Shown: one piece after another, positions 46,117 through 54,421 of the stretch
Layout: every line of letters begins with the position of its first letter
Position numbering within the stretch: position 1 is the first letter of the stretch
Assembly: GCF_000012485.1 (NCBI RefSeq)
Contig: NC_007512.1
Coordinates: 40,001 to 104,000, forward strand
DNA from: Pelodictyon luteolum DSM 273
Lineage (GTDB): Bacteria; Bacteroidota; Chlorobiia; Chlorobiales; Chlorobiaceae
Direction: 5' to 3'
DNA: 64,000 nt
Translations under genes and position numbers: made by a program
The notes under the pieces: model-generated
The model's input: only the letters and a program-made list of their open reading frames with translations
Told to the model about the DNA's origin: nothing
Database searches by the model: none

Positions 46117-47961
46117 ATGTGTGGAATCGTTGGATATATAGGAACCCGTGAAGCGGCTCCTCTTCTGCTTGGCGGGCTCCACCGCCTTGAGTACCGGGGA
46201 TATGACTCGGCCGGTATCGCCCTGCTCAACGGCGGTCTGCCGTTCATGAAGCAGAAGGGCAGCGTCGCCGAACTCCAGAAGGCCTTCGATGCTTCGCCAG
46301 CCAGAATGCTTGGCGCCACCATCGGTATAGGTCATACCCGCTGGGCTACGCATGGTGATCCGAGCGACCGCAACGCCCATCCCCATCTGAATGCCCAGGA
46401 AGACATCGCCGTCATCCATAACGGTATCATTGAAAATTATTCGGTGCTCAAGCAGGAGCTGCAGGGGGAGGGCTATCATTTCCAGAGCGATACCGACTCG
46501 GAAGTGCTCGTTCAGCTCATTGACCGGATATGGAAAATCGATCCGTCGCTCTCGCTGGAGGCGGTCGTGCGGGCTGCACTGCGCCACGTTGAAGGGGCTT
46601 ACGGTGTCTGCGTGATCTCACCCCGTGATCCCGACAAGATCGTTGTCGCCCGCAAGGGCAGTCCTCTGGTGATCGGAATCGGCGAGGGCGAGTATTTCAT
46701 CGCCTCCGATGCGGCTCCCATCGTCGAGCACACCAACCGCGTGGTCTATCTTTCCGATGGCGAAATGGCCGTCATCACCCGCAGCGGCTACCAGGTTCGC
46801 ACCATCGAGAACGTTGCCATGGAGAAGGATATCACCGAACTCGACTTTTCGCTTGAGAAGATCGAAAAGGGCGGATACGAGCACTTCATGCTGAAGGAAA
46901 TTTTCGAGCAGCCGGACGTCATGCATGACGTGATGCGCGGCCGTGTCAGGACCGAAGAGGGGCGGGTGGTGCTTGGCGGCATCGAGGACTATCTTGACCG
47001 CCTGAAACAGGCCAGACGCATTGTCATCTGTGCCTGCGGAACCAGCTGGCACGCAGGCCTCATAGGCGAATACCTCATCGAGGACTTCGCCCGAATCCCG
47101 GTGGAGGTCGATTACGCTTCCGAGTTCCGTTACCGCAACCCGATCATCGGACCCGACGACGTGGTCATCGTGATTTCCCAGTCCGGCGAAACCGCCGATA
47201 CCCTCGCAGCGCTCCGTGCGGCAAAGGAAAAGGGTGCTATGGTGATGGGGATCTGCAACGTGGTTGGCTCGACCATCGCCCGGGAGACCATGTGTGGCAT
47301 CTATACTCATGCCGGTCCCGAGGTCGGCGTAGCGTCGACCAAGGCGTTTACCGCCCAGGTGATCGTGCTTTACATGCTTGCCCTGGCACTCAGCAAGGGA
47401 CGTACGATTTCCCATGATGAGATGCGCCTCAGCCTGAAGGAACTCTCGAAGGTTCCGGAGCATGCCGCGAAAATTCTCGAGCTGGACAGCCAGATCCAGC
47501 AGATCGCCGACGACTACAAGGATGCACGAAACTTTCTCTACCTCGGCCGCGGCTATAACTTCCCAGTAGCGCTCGAAGGCGCGCTCAAGCTGAAGGAGAT
47601 TTCCTATATTCACGCCGAAGGCTATCCTGCAGCCGAGATGAAGCACGGTCCCATCGCCCTTATCGATGAGGATATGCCGGTCGTCGTCATTGCCACCCGC
47701 GACAGTTCCTACCAGAAGATCCTGAGCAATATCGAAGAGGTGCGAAGCCGAAAGGGCCGGGTGATAGCCATCGCCAGCGAGGGCGACACCGAAGTGGCCC
47801 GTCTTGCCGAGCATGTCATCTACATTCCGCAGGCTTCCGCCCAGATCATGCCGCTGCTTACGGTCATTCCGCTGCAGTTGCTCTCATACCACATCGCCAC
47901 CCTCCGCGGCTGCAATGTGGACAGACCGCGCAATCTGGCGAAGTCTGTCACTGTTGAATAG
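46117..47961 (+). CDS. glmS: Glucosamine--fructose-6-phosphate aminotransferase
   Basis: The 614-residue enzyme starts MCGIVGYIG, where Cys2 is the glutaminase nucleophile of the class II amidotransferase domain. Two SIS sugar isomerase domains (CGTSWHAG, VISQSGETADTLAAL, VASTKAFTAQV, KHGPIALID) follow, and the C-terminus ends NLAKSVTVE as in all GlmS. It makes glucosamine 6-phosphate for cell wall and LPS. The start is exact because the cysteine must be residue 2. Confidence 0.98.
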   Translation: MCGIVGYIGTREAAPLLLGGLHRLEYRGYDSAGIALLNGGLPFMKQKGSVAELQKAFDASPARMLGATIGIGHTRWATHGDPSDRNAHPHLNAQEDIAVIHNGIIENYSVLKQELQGEGYHFQSDTDSEVLVQLIDRIWKIDPSLSLEAVVRAALRHVEGAYGVCVISPRDPDKIVVARKGSPLVIGIGEGEYFIASDAAPIVEHTNRVVYLSDGEMAVITRSGYQVRTIENVAMEKDITELDFSLEKIEKGGYEHFMLKEIFEQPDVMHDVMRGRVRTEEGRVVLGGIEDYLDRLKQARRIVICACGTSWHAGLIGEYLIEDFARIPVEVDYASEFRYRNPIIGPDDVVIVISQSGETADTLAALRAAKEKGAMVMGICNVVGSTIARETMCGIYTHAGPEVGVASTKAFTAQVIVLYMLALALSKGRTISHDEMRLSLKELSKVPEHAAKILELDSQIQQIADDYKDARNFLYLGRGYNFPVALEGALKLKEISYIHAEGYPAAEMKHGPIALIDEDMPVVVIATRDSSYQKILSNIEEVRSRKGRVIAIASEGDTEVARLAEHVIYIPQASAQIMPLLTVIPLQLLSYHIATLRGCNVDRPRNLAKSVTVE

Positions 47962-48012
47962 GTGCGCCGGCGGGATTCACATTTTCATTAACAATAATTC
48001 TGATTACCTCTC

Positions 48013-48387
48013 ATGAGTGAACGTGAACTGGGCGCAAGCCCCGATATGCAGGGGGATGCGAGGTTCGCTGCAATCCTTGCAGACCTCGAAACGATCTCCC
48101 GGGAACTGCGGGAGGAGGGCGTCCTTGACACTCTTACCGGTACAGAGGGTGGAGCGGTGACGATCGAATTCGGTGTGTGGGGCGAGGGTGATGAGGCAGA
48201 GCCGTCCGTTATCGTGAGCATCGATTCGCCTGAAGATTTTGACGGCGACGATGAAATGATCGATGATTTCGAGGACGAAGTGCTTGAGCGCCTTGAAGCC
48301 GCATCCCGCGGCTGGTCCACGGAGGCCACGGACCTGCTTGGCGATGATCGGCAGGTGGTGTTGCTCTTCAACGGCGAAGAGGTCTGA
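48013..48387 (+). CDS. Acidic hypothetical protein
   Basis: The 124-residue protein is very acidic in its middle (DFDGDDEMIDDFEDEVLERLE) and has no signal, motif or known domain that I recognise. It starts 51 bases after glmS and could be co-transcribed. Codon use matches its neighbours, so it is probably real. Confidence 0.6.
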   Translation: MSERELGASPDMQGDARFAAILADLETISRELREEGVLDTLTGTEGGAVTIEFGVWGEGDEAEPSVIVSIDSPEDFDGDDEMIDDFEDEVLERLEAASRGWSTEATDLLGDDRQVVLLFNGEEV

Positions 48388-48528
48388 GCTCGGCGCTTTT
48401 CGCGCAGGATTACTTATATTTCCGTGTAGTTTGTGTTATATTGACATTATCTGGACAGCCCTGTTGGACTTTCATGTCGCAGCGGGCCGGTCCGTGATGT
48501 TGCTACAACCCTCTACCCCCTCTCCGAT

Positions 48529-50043
48529 ATGACGCCCTCATCCGTGCGTATGGCAGTGCAGTGCATTGCCGTCTGGGTTGTTGTCCTTCTCTTTCTCCAA
48601 GGCGCGGCTTACGCAGGCCAGAAGAAGGATATCGAGAAATTCAACATTTTTTTTGAGAACGCCCAGTACGACCAGGCCGCAGATTTCGAACTTGAACGCA
48701 TAGGCGGCAAGCGGCAGGACAAGGCAAAGCTGCTGCAGTCGATGCAGGCTGCTGCCGCGTTGCGCTACTGCAACCGGCTGGAGCTGAGCTCACTGCTGTT
48801 CGATGAGTGTGAAGCGATCATCAAGGAGCATGATGAAAAACTCTTTGCTTCCAATGCGGCATCAAGTGCAGGATCGGTGCTGCTGAATGACAGCTCGCTT
48901 GATTATAAGGGGAGCGTCTACGATGGCGTGATGGTCAATACTTACAAGGCGTTGAATTTCTGGCAGGAGGGGAAAATCGATCTTGCCCGAATTGAGTTCA
49001 ACCGGGCCCTTGACCGGCAGCGCCGGGCTGTGGAGCGGTTTGCCTCGGAAATTGCCAGGCAGAAAGAGGAAATTGCGCGCAAGCAGGCGGACGGAAGCGC
49101 TCCCGTCGATCTTGAAGGGAGCGCCAATAGTCCGCAGGTAAGACGCGCTATCGAGAATACCTATTCCAACCTCTTTGAATTTGCGGCTTACCCGGATTTC
49201 GTGAACCCGTTCACCACCTATGCCGCGGGTCTGTTTTTCATGTCGCAGGGTGATTACCCGAAAGCCTCCACCCTCTTTAAAGAGGTTGCCGGTATGACAC
49301 AGGGCAATGCAGTGGTTATGGGTGATCTTGCCGAGGCAGACGGCCTGCAGGCGAAGGGTCGGCATGTCTGGGTGGTCTTTGAAAACGGCTCCGGCCCGGT
49401 GAAGGAAGAAGTAAGGCTTGACCTTCCGCTGTTTCTTGTGACGAGTCAGATCAAATACACCGGTATCGCGCTGCCGAAGCTGGTACTCAGGGAGAACGGC
49501 TGCCAGGGGCTTTCTGTAATGGACGGGGCGCAGGTGGTCGGCAGTACCGAGCTGCTTTCAAGCATGGACCGGGTGGTGCAGACTGAATTCAAAAAACGCT
49601 ATCCCGCCATCCTTCGTCGCGCGATTCTCTCGGCTGCCATGAAAACAGTGGTCCAGAACCAGGCACAGAAGCAGTTCGGCGATATCGGTGGTATTCTCGG
49701 AGGCCTCATGCAGCGGGCAACCACCATTGCCGATACCCGTATGTGGACGGCGCTTCCCAAGGAGTTCCAGATTGCCAGGGTTCGGGTGCCGAAGAGTGGT
49801 GTTCTTGACATAGAAACGGCTGGCGGCAGGGTGTTCAGCGTAACAGTGCCCATCGACGGAAGCTCGATGGTGTATGTGAAGGTGCCCGCCCCCGGGGCTA
49901 CGCCATTCTGCAGCGTGACGCCGATGAACCCTGTGCCGGTTGCTGCAGATGAAGAGCGGCCTGTCGCAGTTGCCGGCCCTATGGAAGGGCCGGATGAAGC
50001 GCATGGAGAAGAGATTCATTCACATCAAGACATGGAGAAATAA
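48529..50043 (+). CDS. COG3014-type envelope protein
   Basis: The 504-residue protein has a signal peptide (cleaved near AYA|GQ, residue ~29), TPR-like helices (ALNFWQEGKIDLARIEFNRALDRQR) and a beta-rich C-terminal half. It matches the pattern of the uncharacterised COG3014 family found next to lipoprotein clusters. It is the first gene of a five-gene envelope operon. Its role is unknown; anchoring or regulating peptidoglycan factors is a guess from the neighbours. Confidence 0.75.
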   Translation: MTPSSVRMAVQCIAVWVVVLLFLQGAAYAGQKKDIEKFNIFFENAQYDQAADFELERIGGKRQDKAKLLQSMQAAAALRYCNRLELSSLLFDECEAIIKEHDEKLFASNAASSAGSVLLNDSSLDYKGSVYDGVMVNTYKALNFWQEGKIDLARIEFNRALDRQRRAVERFASEIARQKEEIARKQADGSAPVDLEGSANSPQVRRAIENTYSNLFEFAAYPDFVNPFTTYAAGLFFMSQGDYPKASTLFKEVAGMTQGNAVVMGDLAEADGLQAKGRHVWVVFENGSGPVKEEVRLDLPLFLVTSQIKYTGIALPKLVLRENGCQGLSVMDGAQVVGSTELLSSMDRVVQTEFKKRYPAILRRAILSAAMKTVVQNQAQKQFGDIGGILGGLMQRATTIADTRMWTALPKEFQIARVRVPKSGVLDIETAGGRVFSVTVPIDGSSMVYVKVPAPGATPFCSVTPMNPVPVAADEERPVAVAGPMEGPDEAHGEEIHSHQDMEK

Positions 50044-50045
50044 GC

Positions 50046-50429
50046 ATGCAAAGGAGTTCAAGATTAGGGGTGTTGTTTATGCTGCTGCTGTTCATCGGCG
50101 GGTGTGCCAGCACGCGTCTTGAAGAGCGCCGGGTATCGTTTGTAGATGGTTCGCTGAAGGGTGACATGCTTCTGACCGACTTTGTTTCGGTCGTCAACAG
50201 CAGCGGGTTGATGGAGGTGCAGGTGACGGGCAGGAACAAAACCTCCAGGTACCGCCTGCTCGAGTACCGCGTGGAGTGGTTTGAGGGAAGCGGGTTGCAG
50301 GTGCCGAGCGTCATGACGCGATGGACGACGTGTCCTGCTTTTGAAAAAGCGAACTTCTCATTCAGTGCCGTTGCCCCGAAACCGGGCGTTTCGGATTTCA
50401 GGATTTTAATCAGGAAAGCTAAAAAGTAA
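50046..50429 (+). CDS. YcfL-like lipoprotein (DUF1425)
   Basis: The 127-residue protein has a lipobox (FIGGC) after a short hydrophobic segment, and the YcfL/DUF1425 pattern with TGRNKTSRYRLLEYRVEWF. It starts two bases after the COG3014 gene. In enterobacteria ycfL is the neighbour of lpoB, and here the same pair is conserved. Confidence 0.8.
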   Translation: MQRSSRLGVLFMLLLFIGGCASTRLEERRVSFVDGSLKGDMLLTDFVSVVNSSGLMEVQVTGRNKTSRYRLLEYRVEWFEGSGLQVPSVMTRWTTCPAFEKANFSFSAVAPKPGVSDFRILIRKAKK

Positions 50430-50450
50430 CCGACAACCATAGGGAGAACC

Positions 50451-51059
50451 ATGAAAGGAAAAAACATTCTGGCCGCTCTGGCGGTGGCCGTTACCATGAG
50501 CGGCTGCGCTACCTCCGTCCAGCACATTGACACGAGCAATGACCGGGGCAAGGCAGTTATGGGCCTTGATTACCGCGATTTCCAGACAGCTGCCGCCGAG
50601 GCGGTCGGCTCCATGCTGCAGTCCGGCGCCCTGAACAAAAGGGACGGTGGCCGTTATGTGCTTGTCGTTTCGCGTGTCATCAATGACACGATGCAGCGCA
50701 TCGACACCGACCAGCTCGTCAAGAAGATACGCATCGATCTGCTCCAGAGCGGGAAGGTTGTCGTCACGACAGCCGTCGGCCCGAACGGCCCCGAGGACCG
50801 GATGGCAATGCAGACCCGTGAGCTGCGCCAGTCCGAAGAGTTCAACCAGTCGACCGTGGCCGGCAAAGGCAGGATGATCGCCCCCGAGCTCAGTCTTTCA
50901 GGCAAGATCCTGCAGAGGAACATCCGTGTGAGCAGCGGGACCCAGCAGGTCGAGTACTATTTCCAGCTGACCCTTACCGACATCAACACCGGCCTGGCGT
51001 TCTGGGAGGGTGAGAGCTTCATCGGCAAGCGGGGAAGCAACAAGAGTGTATCGTGGTGA
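50451..51059 (+). CDS. lpoB: LpoB-like penicillin-binding protein activator
   Basis: The 202-residue lipoprotein (lipobox MSGC) has the LpoB fold signatures: YRDFQTAAAEAVGSML, ISRV-type VLVVSRVINDTMQRIDTDQLVKKIR and FWEGESFIGKRGSNKSVSW at the end. LpoB activates PBP1b from the outer membrane in gamma-proteobacteria. A GGGAGAACC site precedes the start. Its GTG-started neighbour overlaps its last codons. Confidence 0.85.
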   Translation: MKGKNILAALAVAVTMSGCATSVQHIDTSNDRGKAVMGLDYRDFQTAAAEAVGSMLQSGALNKRDGGRYVLVVSRVINDTMQRIDTDQLVKKIRIDLLQSGKVVVTTAVGPNGPEDRMAMQTRELRQSEEFNQSTVAGKGRMIAPELSLSGKILQRNIRVSSGTQQVEYYFQLTLTDINTGLAFWEGESFIGKRGSNKSVSW

Positions 51060-51322
51060 AGAGGGCGTTCATCACACTGCTCGTGCTGACAGGGCCGGGG
51101 GCTCTCGCCGCTTCCCCGGACGGCGGGTATCCGGCAACGTCGGATCCGGTTGCGGTCAGCCCGGCTGCGCCTGCAGATTCGGAGATGCCGGTCGACTCTC
51201 TTGCTGTCACGCCAATCCTCATCCCTATGCCGGCTGATTCCGCGGCCATCGCCGGATCTCCGGACGAGGAGCCGGTTCCGGTGAGTCTGCCTCCCGAGCC
51301 TGAATATGACTGTGATTTCTAA
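51053..51322 (+). CDS. Small Pro/Ala/Ser-rich exported protein
   Basis: The 89-residue protein has a signal peptide (AFITLLVLTGPGALAA) and then a low-complexity Pro/Ala/Ser/Asp-rich tail ending in EPEYDCDF. It starts with GTG inside the end of lpoB. No family is recognised. It might be a periplasmic spacer or linker of the LpoB/CsgG-like system. Confidence 0.5.
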   Translation: MVKRAFITLLVLTGPGALAASPDGGYPATSDPVAVSPAAPADSEMPVDSLAVTPILIPMPADSAAIAGSPDEEPVPVSLPPEPEYDCDF

Positions 51323-51340
51323 CGTTATGCGATTCTCCCC

Positions 51341-52648
51341 ATGAGTATTTTCAAACAGATTTTCCTTGTGATCGTTATCCTTCTGCTGCCCATCCTGGCG
51401 CAGGCTGAATTCGTGGTTTCCCAGCTCGACGTGAAAGGGTACGGGGAGACGCGCTCTGAAGCGGTTCAGGATGCCCTGCTTGAGGCCATCCGTCAGAACC
51501 ACGGGGTTGACATTCAGTCAAAAAGAGAGCTGGTGAGGGAACTTCCGGCTCCGGGTGCCGTGACGGACAGCGCAATGACCACCCCCGACAGGCATAACGC
51601 CGTCGTTCGCGACGAAGTGCGCGAGTCGGTTCGTGGAGCAGTCCGGCAGTACCGGGTGCTTGAGGCCCACGAACTCGCGGCCGGACGGTGGGAGGCAAGA
51701 GTATTGGTTGCATTCACCCACTACAAAAGCCCCGGCCTCAACGCCTCCAATCGGCGGCGGATAGCGGTAATGCCGTTCCGGACGGCCGGCATTCCGATGC
51801 TGCTCGACGGACAGCGGGTTCCTGCTGAAGAGGTCTCTGCGGAACTGGTTCAGCAGGTCGTGACGGAATTGACCCAGAGCCGGAAATTCACGGTACTCGA
51901 CCGAGATTACATGGACGCGTATCTCAGTGAAAAGTCCCTTCTGCTCTCTCCGGATGGCGAAGAGTCGGAAATGATGAAAATGGGCAGGGTTCTCGGCGTG
52001 GACTACATGCTTGTAGGCAGTATTTCAGGGGGAGTCGAGCGCCGAGCAGAAGATGTGTTAGCCCTCACCGGTGAGCGGGTACAGCATGGTGCTGCTTCGC
52101 TCAATGTGGATTACCGGATCATCGTGATGCCGACGAGGGAGGTCAAGTGGTCGGGCAGCGAGCGGATTGTGCTTGAGGGGTCGGCTATGCCCAGGGAGGA
52201 TGCCGTGTCGGCCGCCCCTGATGCCGTTCGCCGCGCTCTGGTTCTCGGTGCGGCTCGGATGATTGTGCGGCGCTCGCTCGATAACATTTACCCGCTTCGC
52301 GTCGTCGGCCGCAACGCAGCCGGTGAAGTGCTGGTGAACCAGGGCGGTGTGACCTTGCAGGACGGTGACCTTCTTGATGTGTTTGCCGCTGGTCCCGGTG
52401 TGAAGGATCACTATACAGGAGAGTCGCTGGGCGCTGTGGAGAGCCGGATCGGCAGAATCAGGGTGGTGCGGGTTGCCGCTAAAAAGTCCTACGCGGCGGT
52501 TGTTGATGGTGAACTGGCTCTCATGGCCGATGGCAGCATCTGCCGCAGGCTCAGCAGTGGAGGTGATCTCCCTCCTGTAAACCCCGGCCGCCCGACCGAT
52601 GTCCGTTTGTCTGAAGACGGCGGTGCGGTGCTGCCGTTCGACCGCTGA
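51341..52648 (+). CDS. CsgG/FlgT-like outer membrane assembly protein
   Basis: The 435-residue exported protein (signal cleaved near AQAEF) has an N-terminal domain like flagellar assembly T proteins (SRSEAVQDALLEAIRQNHGVDI pattern), a CsgG-like middle (RIAVMPFRTA, ELTQSRKFTVLDRDYMDAYLSEK, VDYMLVGSISGGVE) and a C-terminal FlgT-C-like part (VLVNQGGVTLQDGDLLDVF). It ends the COG3014-YcfL-LpoB cluster. It carries no lipobox. Its partner is unknown. Confidence 0.78.
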   Translation: MSIFKQIFLVIVILLLPILAQAEFVVSQLDVKGYGETRSEAVQDALLEAIRQNHGVDIQSKRELVRELPAPGAVTDSAMTTPDRHNAVVRDEVRESVRGAVRQYRVLEAHELAAGRWEARVLVAFTHYKSPGLNASNRRRIAVMPFRTAGIPMLLDGQRVPAEEVSAELVQQVVTELTQSRKFTVLDRDYMDAYLSEKSLLLSPDGEESEMMKMGRVLGVDYMLVGSISGGVERRAEDVLALTGERVQHGAASLNVDYRIIVMPTREVKWSGSERIVLEGSAMPREDAVSAAPDAVRRALVLGAARMIVRRSLDNIYPLRVVGRNAAGEVLVNQGGVTLQDGDLLDVFAAGPGVKDHYTGESLGAVESRIGRIRVVRVAAKKSYAAVVDGELALMADGSICRRLSSGGDLPPVNPGRPTDVRLSEDGGAVLPFDR

Positions 52649-52717
52649 TTTTCAGTTCTCTTGTTGTTGCCGGGAATTATTCTTTCCCGGCGTCTGTTTA
52701 AAACACCTCTTGAACGG

Positions 52718-52741
52718 CCCCCCCTTGAAGGGGGTCTTTTT
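52718..52741 (+). terminator. Rho-independent terminator of the envelope cluster
   Basis: CCCCC (52720-52724) pairs with GGGGG (52730-52734) around TTGAA, followed by TCTTTTT. It lies 70 bases after the CsgG-like gene. Confidence 0.75.
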
Positions 52742-52765
52742 CATCACATAAATCCCAAAGAGGTT

Positions 52766-53707
52766 ATGGAGGGTCATATCGTCATCACCGGCGCCACCGG
52801 CGTCATCGGCACCGAACTTGTCGCAGCACTGGAAAAAAGGGGCGAACAGGTAGTGGTCCTTGCTCGCAGCCCCGAAGCGGCTAAAGGGACAGTGCCCGGC
52901 GCCGCCAGATACGTCCTGTGGGACTCCGATATGGCCGAAGGGGAATGGACAGGCCTTGTCAGCGGAGCAAAAGCCGTGATACATCTTGCCGGCAAACCCC
53001 TGCTTGAGGCCCGTTGGACGGAAGAGCACAAGCAGGAGTGCTACAACTCCCGCATACTCGGCACTCGCCACATGGTGGCTGCCATCTCGAAGGCGCCGGT
53101 GAAACCGGCTGTCTTTATTTCCGCATCGGCCATAGGCTATTACGGATCAATGGCGCGTTGCGCTGATACGCCCGACATTCTTGAAAACGGGTCTGCCGGC
53201 AGAGATTTTCTTGCCAAAATATGTGAGGACTGGGAACGGGAGGCTCTGGCGGCAGAAAAAAGCGGAGTGCGCCTCGTTCTGCTTCGCACAGGCATTGTCC
53301 TCTCCACCAGAGGCGGCATGCTGCAGAAACTGCTCGGACCCTTCAATTTCTTCGTTGGTGGTCCTGTCGGAACAGGGGAGCAGTGCATTTCATGGATCCA
53401 TCTCGATGACGAGATCGACTGCATTCTTGCAGCACTCGACAATGAGGACTGGAGCGGCCCCGTGAATGCTGTCGGACCGAAACCGGTTTCAATGAAAGAA
53501 TTCGCCCAGACGCTCGGCTCCGTGCTCGGCCGCCCGTCGCTGCTTCCCGTACCAAAGATGGCGGTGCAGGTTCTTCTGGGAGAGGGCGCAGAGTATGCCG
53601 TAAAGGGGCAGAAGGTGTTGCCGGGATTCATGACGGCGCATGGCTTTGTGTTTCGTTTCCCCTCGCTTGCCGCAGCGCTCAGGGATCTGGTTCAGCGCGA
53701 GCACTGA
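52766..53707 (+). CDS. SDR39U1-type epimerase (TIGR01777 family)
   Basis: The 313-residue protein has the Rossmann motif VITGATGVIGTELVAAL, the YNSRILGTRHMV and SASAIGYYG segments (serine and tyrosine of the SDR active site) and the C-terminal DUF1731-like part. This is the conserved family of unknown substrate near sulA-type annotations. AAAGAGG lies four bases before the ATG. Earlier in-frame codons to 52661 would overlie the terminator and are rejected. Confidence 0.9.
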   Translation: MEGHIVITGATGVIGTELVAALEKRGEQVVVLARSPEAAKGTVPGAARYVLWDSDMAEGEWTGLVSGAKAVIHLAGKPLLEARWTEEHKQECYNSRILGTRHMVAAISKAPVKPAVFISASAIGYYGSMARCADTPDILENGSAGRDFLAKICEDWEREALAAEKSGVRLVLLRTGIVLSTRGGMLQKLLGPFNFFVGGPVGTGEQCISWIHLDDEIDCILAALDNEDWSGPVNAVGPKPVSMKEFAQTLGSVLGRPSLLPVPKMAVQVLLGEGAEYAVKGQKVLPGFMTAHGFVFRFPSLAAALRDLVQREH

Positions 53708-53761
53708 GAGTCGTACTATGAAGATGGCCGGCCCTTTTCGGGGGATGCGGAACGGGCAACT

Positions 53762-53800
53762 AAAAAAGCCGGACGGAACCTGTGTGTTCCGCCCGGCTTT
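53762..53800 (-). terminator. Terminator of the RRM gene (minus strand)
   Basis: AAAGCCGG and CGGAAC pair with GTTCCG and CCGGCTTT (stems of 8 and 6 bp with one mismatch), and on the minus strand six T follow. It lies 25 bases after the RRM gene stop. It could act weakly on the plus strand too. Confidence 0.85.
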
Positions 53801-53824
53801 ATCATCTATTACTGGAGACAGCGC

Positions 53825-54097
53825 TCAGTAGCTGCTCCTTCTGGGAGCCCTTTCTTCCCGGGGCCTTGCCTCGTTCACTTTGATGGTTCGGCCTTTGAAC
53901 TCCTGCTCGTTCATCGCCTCGATGGCGGCACGGCCTGCCTCGTCGCTCGACATGTCAACAAAGCCGAACCCCTTTGAGCGTCCGGAAAATTTGTCCATGA
54001 TGATGTTTGCGCTGTCGACCTGCCCGAACTGGGAGAATGCATCGCGAAGATCATCTTCTGACACGGAGTACGGCAGATTGCCAATATAAATATTCAT
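53825..54097 (-). CDS. RRM-type RNA-binding protein
   Basis: The 90-residue protein is one RNA recognition motif with RNP2 (IYIGNLPY) at the start and RNP1 (KGFGFVDM) in the middle, and a short Arg-rich tail (PREERAPRRSSY). Such small RRM proteins in cyanobacteria and other bacteria are often cold-induced and bind RNA. The start at 54097 is chosen because RNP2 must be at the N-terminus. A hairpin-rich leader lies upstream. Confidence 0.95.
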   Translation of the reverse strand: MNIYIGNLPYSVSEDDLRDAFSQFGQVDSANIIMDKFSGRSKGFGFVDMSSDEAGRAAIEAMNEQEFKGRTIKVNEARPREERAPRRSSY

Positions 54098-54160
54098 TTT
54101 TAGGTCTTGGTATACATGGTGCATTGATAGAAAGAGGCGCTCTGCAGATAACCAAGGCAC

Positions 54161-54213
54161 AAATTACCTGTAAGCGACCAGCCAACCATTGGCTGGTTTC
54201 TAAGCGGTAATTT
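54161..54213 (-). promoter_or_regulatory. Two-tier stem-loop in the RRM gene leader
   Basis: Outer arms AAATTACC (54161-54168) and GGTAATTT (54206-54213), and inner arms ACCAGCCA (54177-54184) and TGGCTGGT (54190-54197), are both perfect 8-bp pairs. Between them are two equal 8-base internal loops, each containing TAAGCG or TAAGC. It lies 64 bases before the start codon, within the presumed 5' untranslated region. Confidence 0.6.
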
Positions 54214-54356
54214 ATGGTAATGCGAATTTGTTTTCAAAAAAATAAAATCGCCCTGGACGGGTTGTTTTTGCCTCGTCCGCGTCACTTCCTCTGCCGTAAT
54301 ACGCGGATAATCATAATTCTGTTGCTCGCGGTGCTATTGTTTTGCTTTTACTTAAA

Positions 54357-54370
54357 TAAATAATTATTTA
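54357..54370. promoter_or_regulatory. Palindrome upstream of amtB
   Basis: TAAATAATTATTTA is a perfect 14-bp palindrome, 52 bases before the amtB ATG. It may be an operator or only an A/T-rich spacer; a -35 like TTGCTT lies at 54342-54347. Confidence 0.35.
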
Positions 54371-54421
54371 CTCTTCATAGTCTTAAATTTTTTAGGGTCA
54401 AATAAAACCTAAACGCCGGTT

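Noticed and set aside
54302..54421. Sigma-54 promoter before amtB
   Set aside because: No GG-N10-GC pair of the right type exists; only a weak -35-like hexamer and a palindrome are seen.
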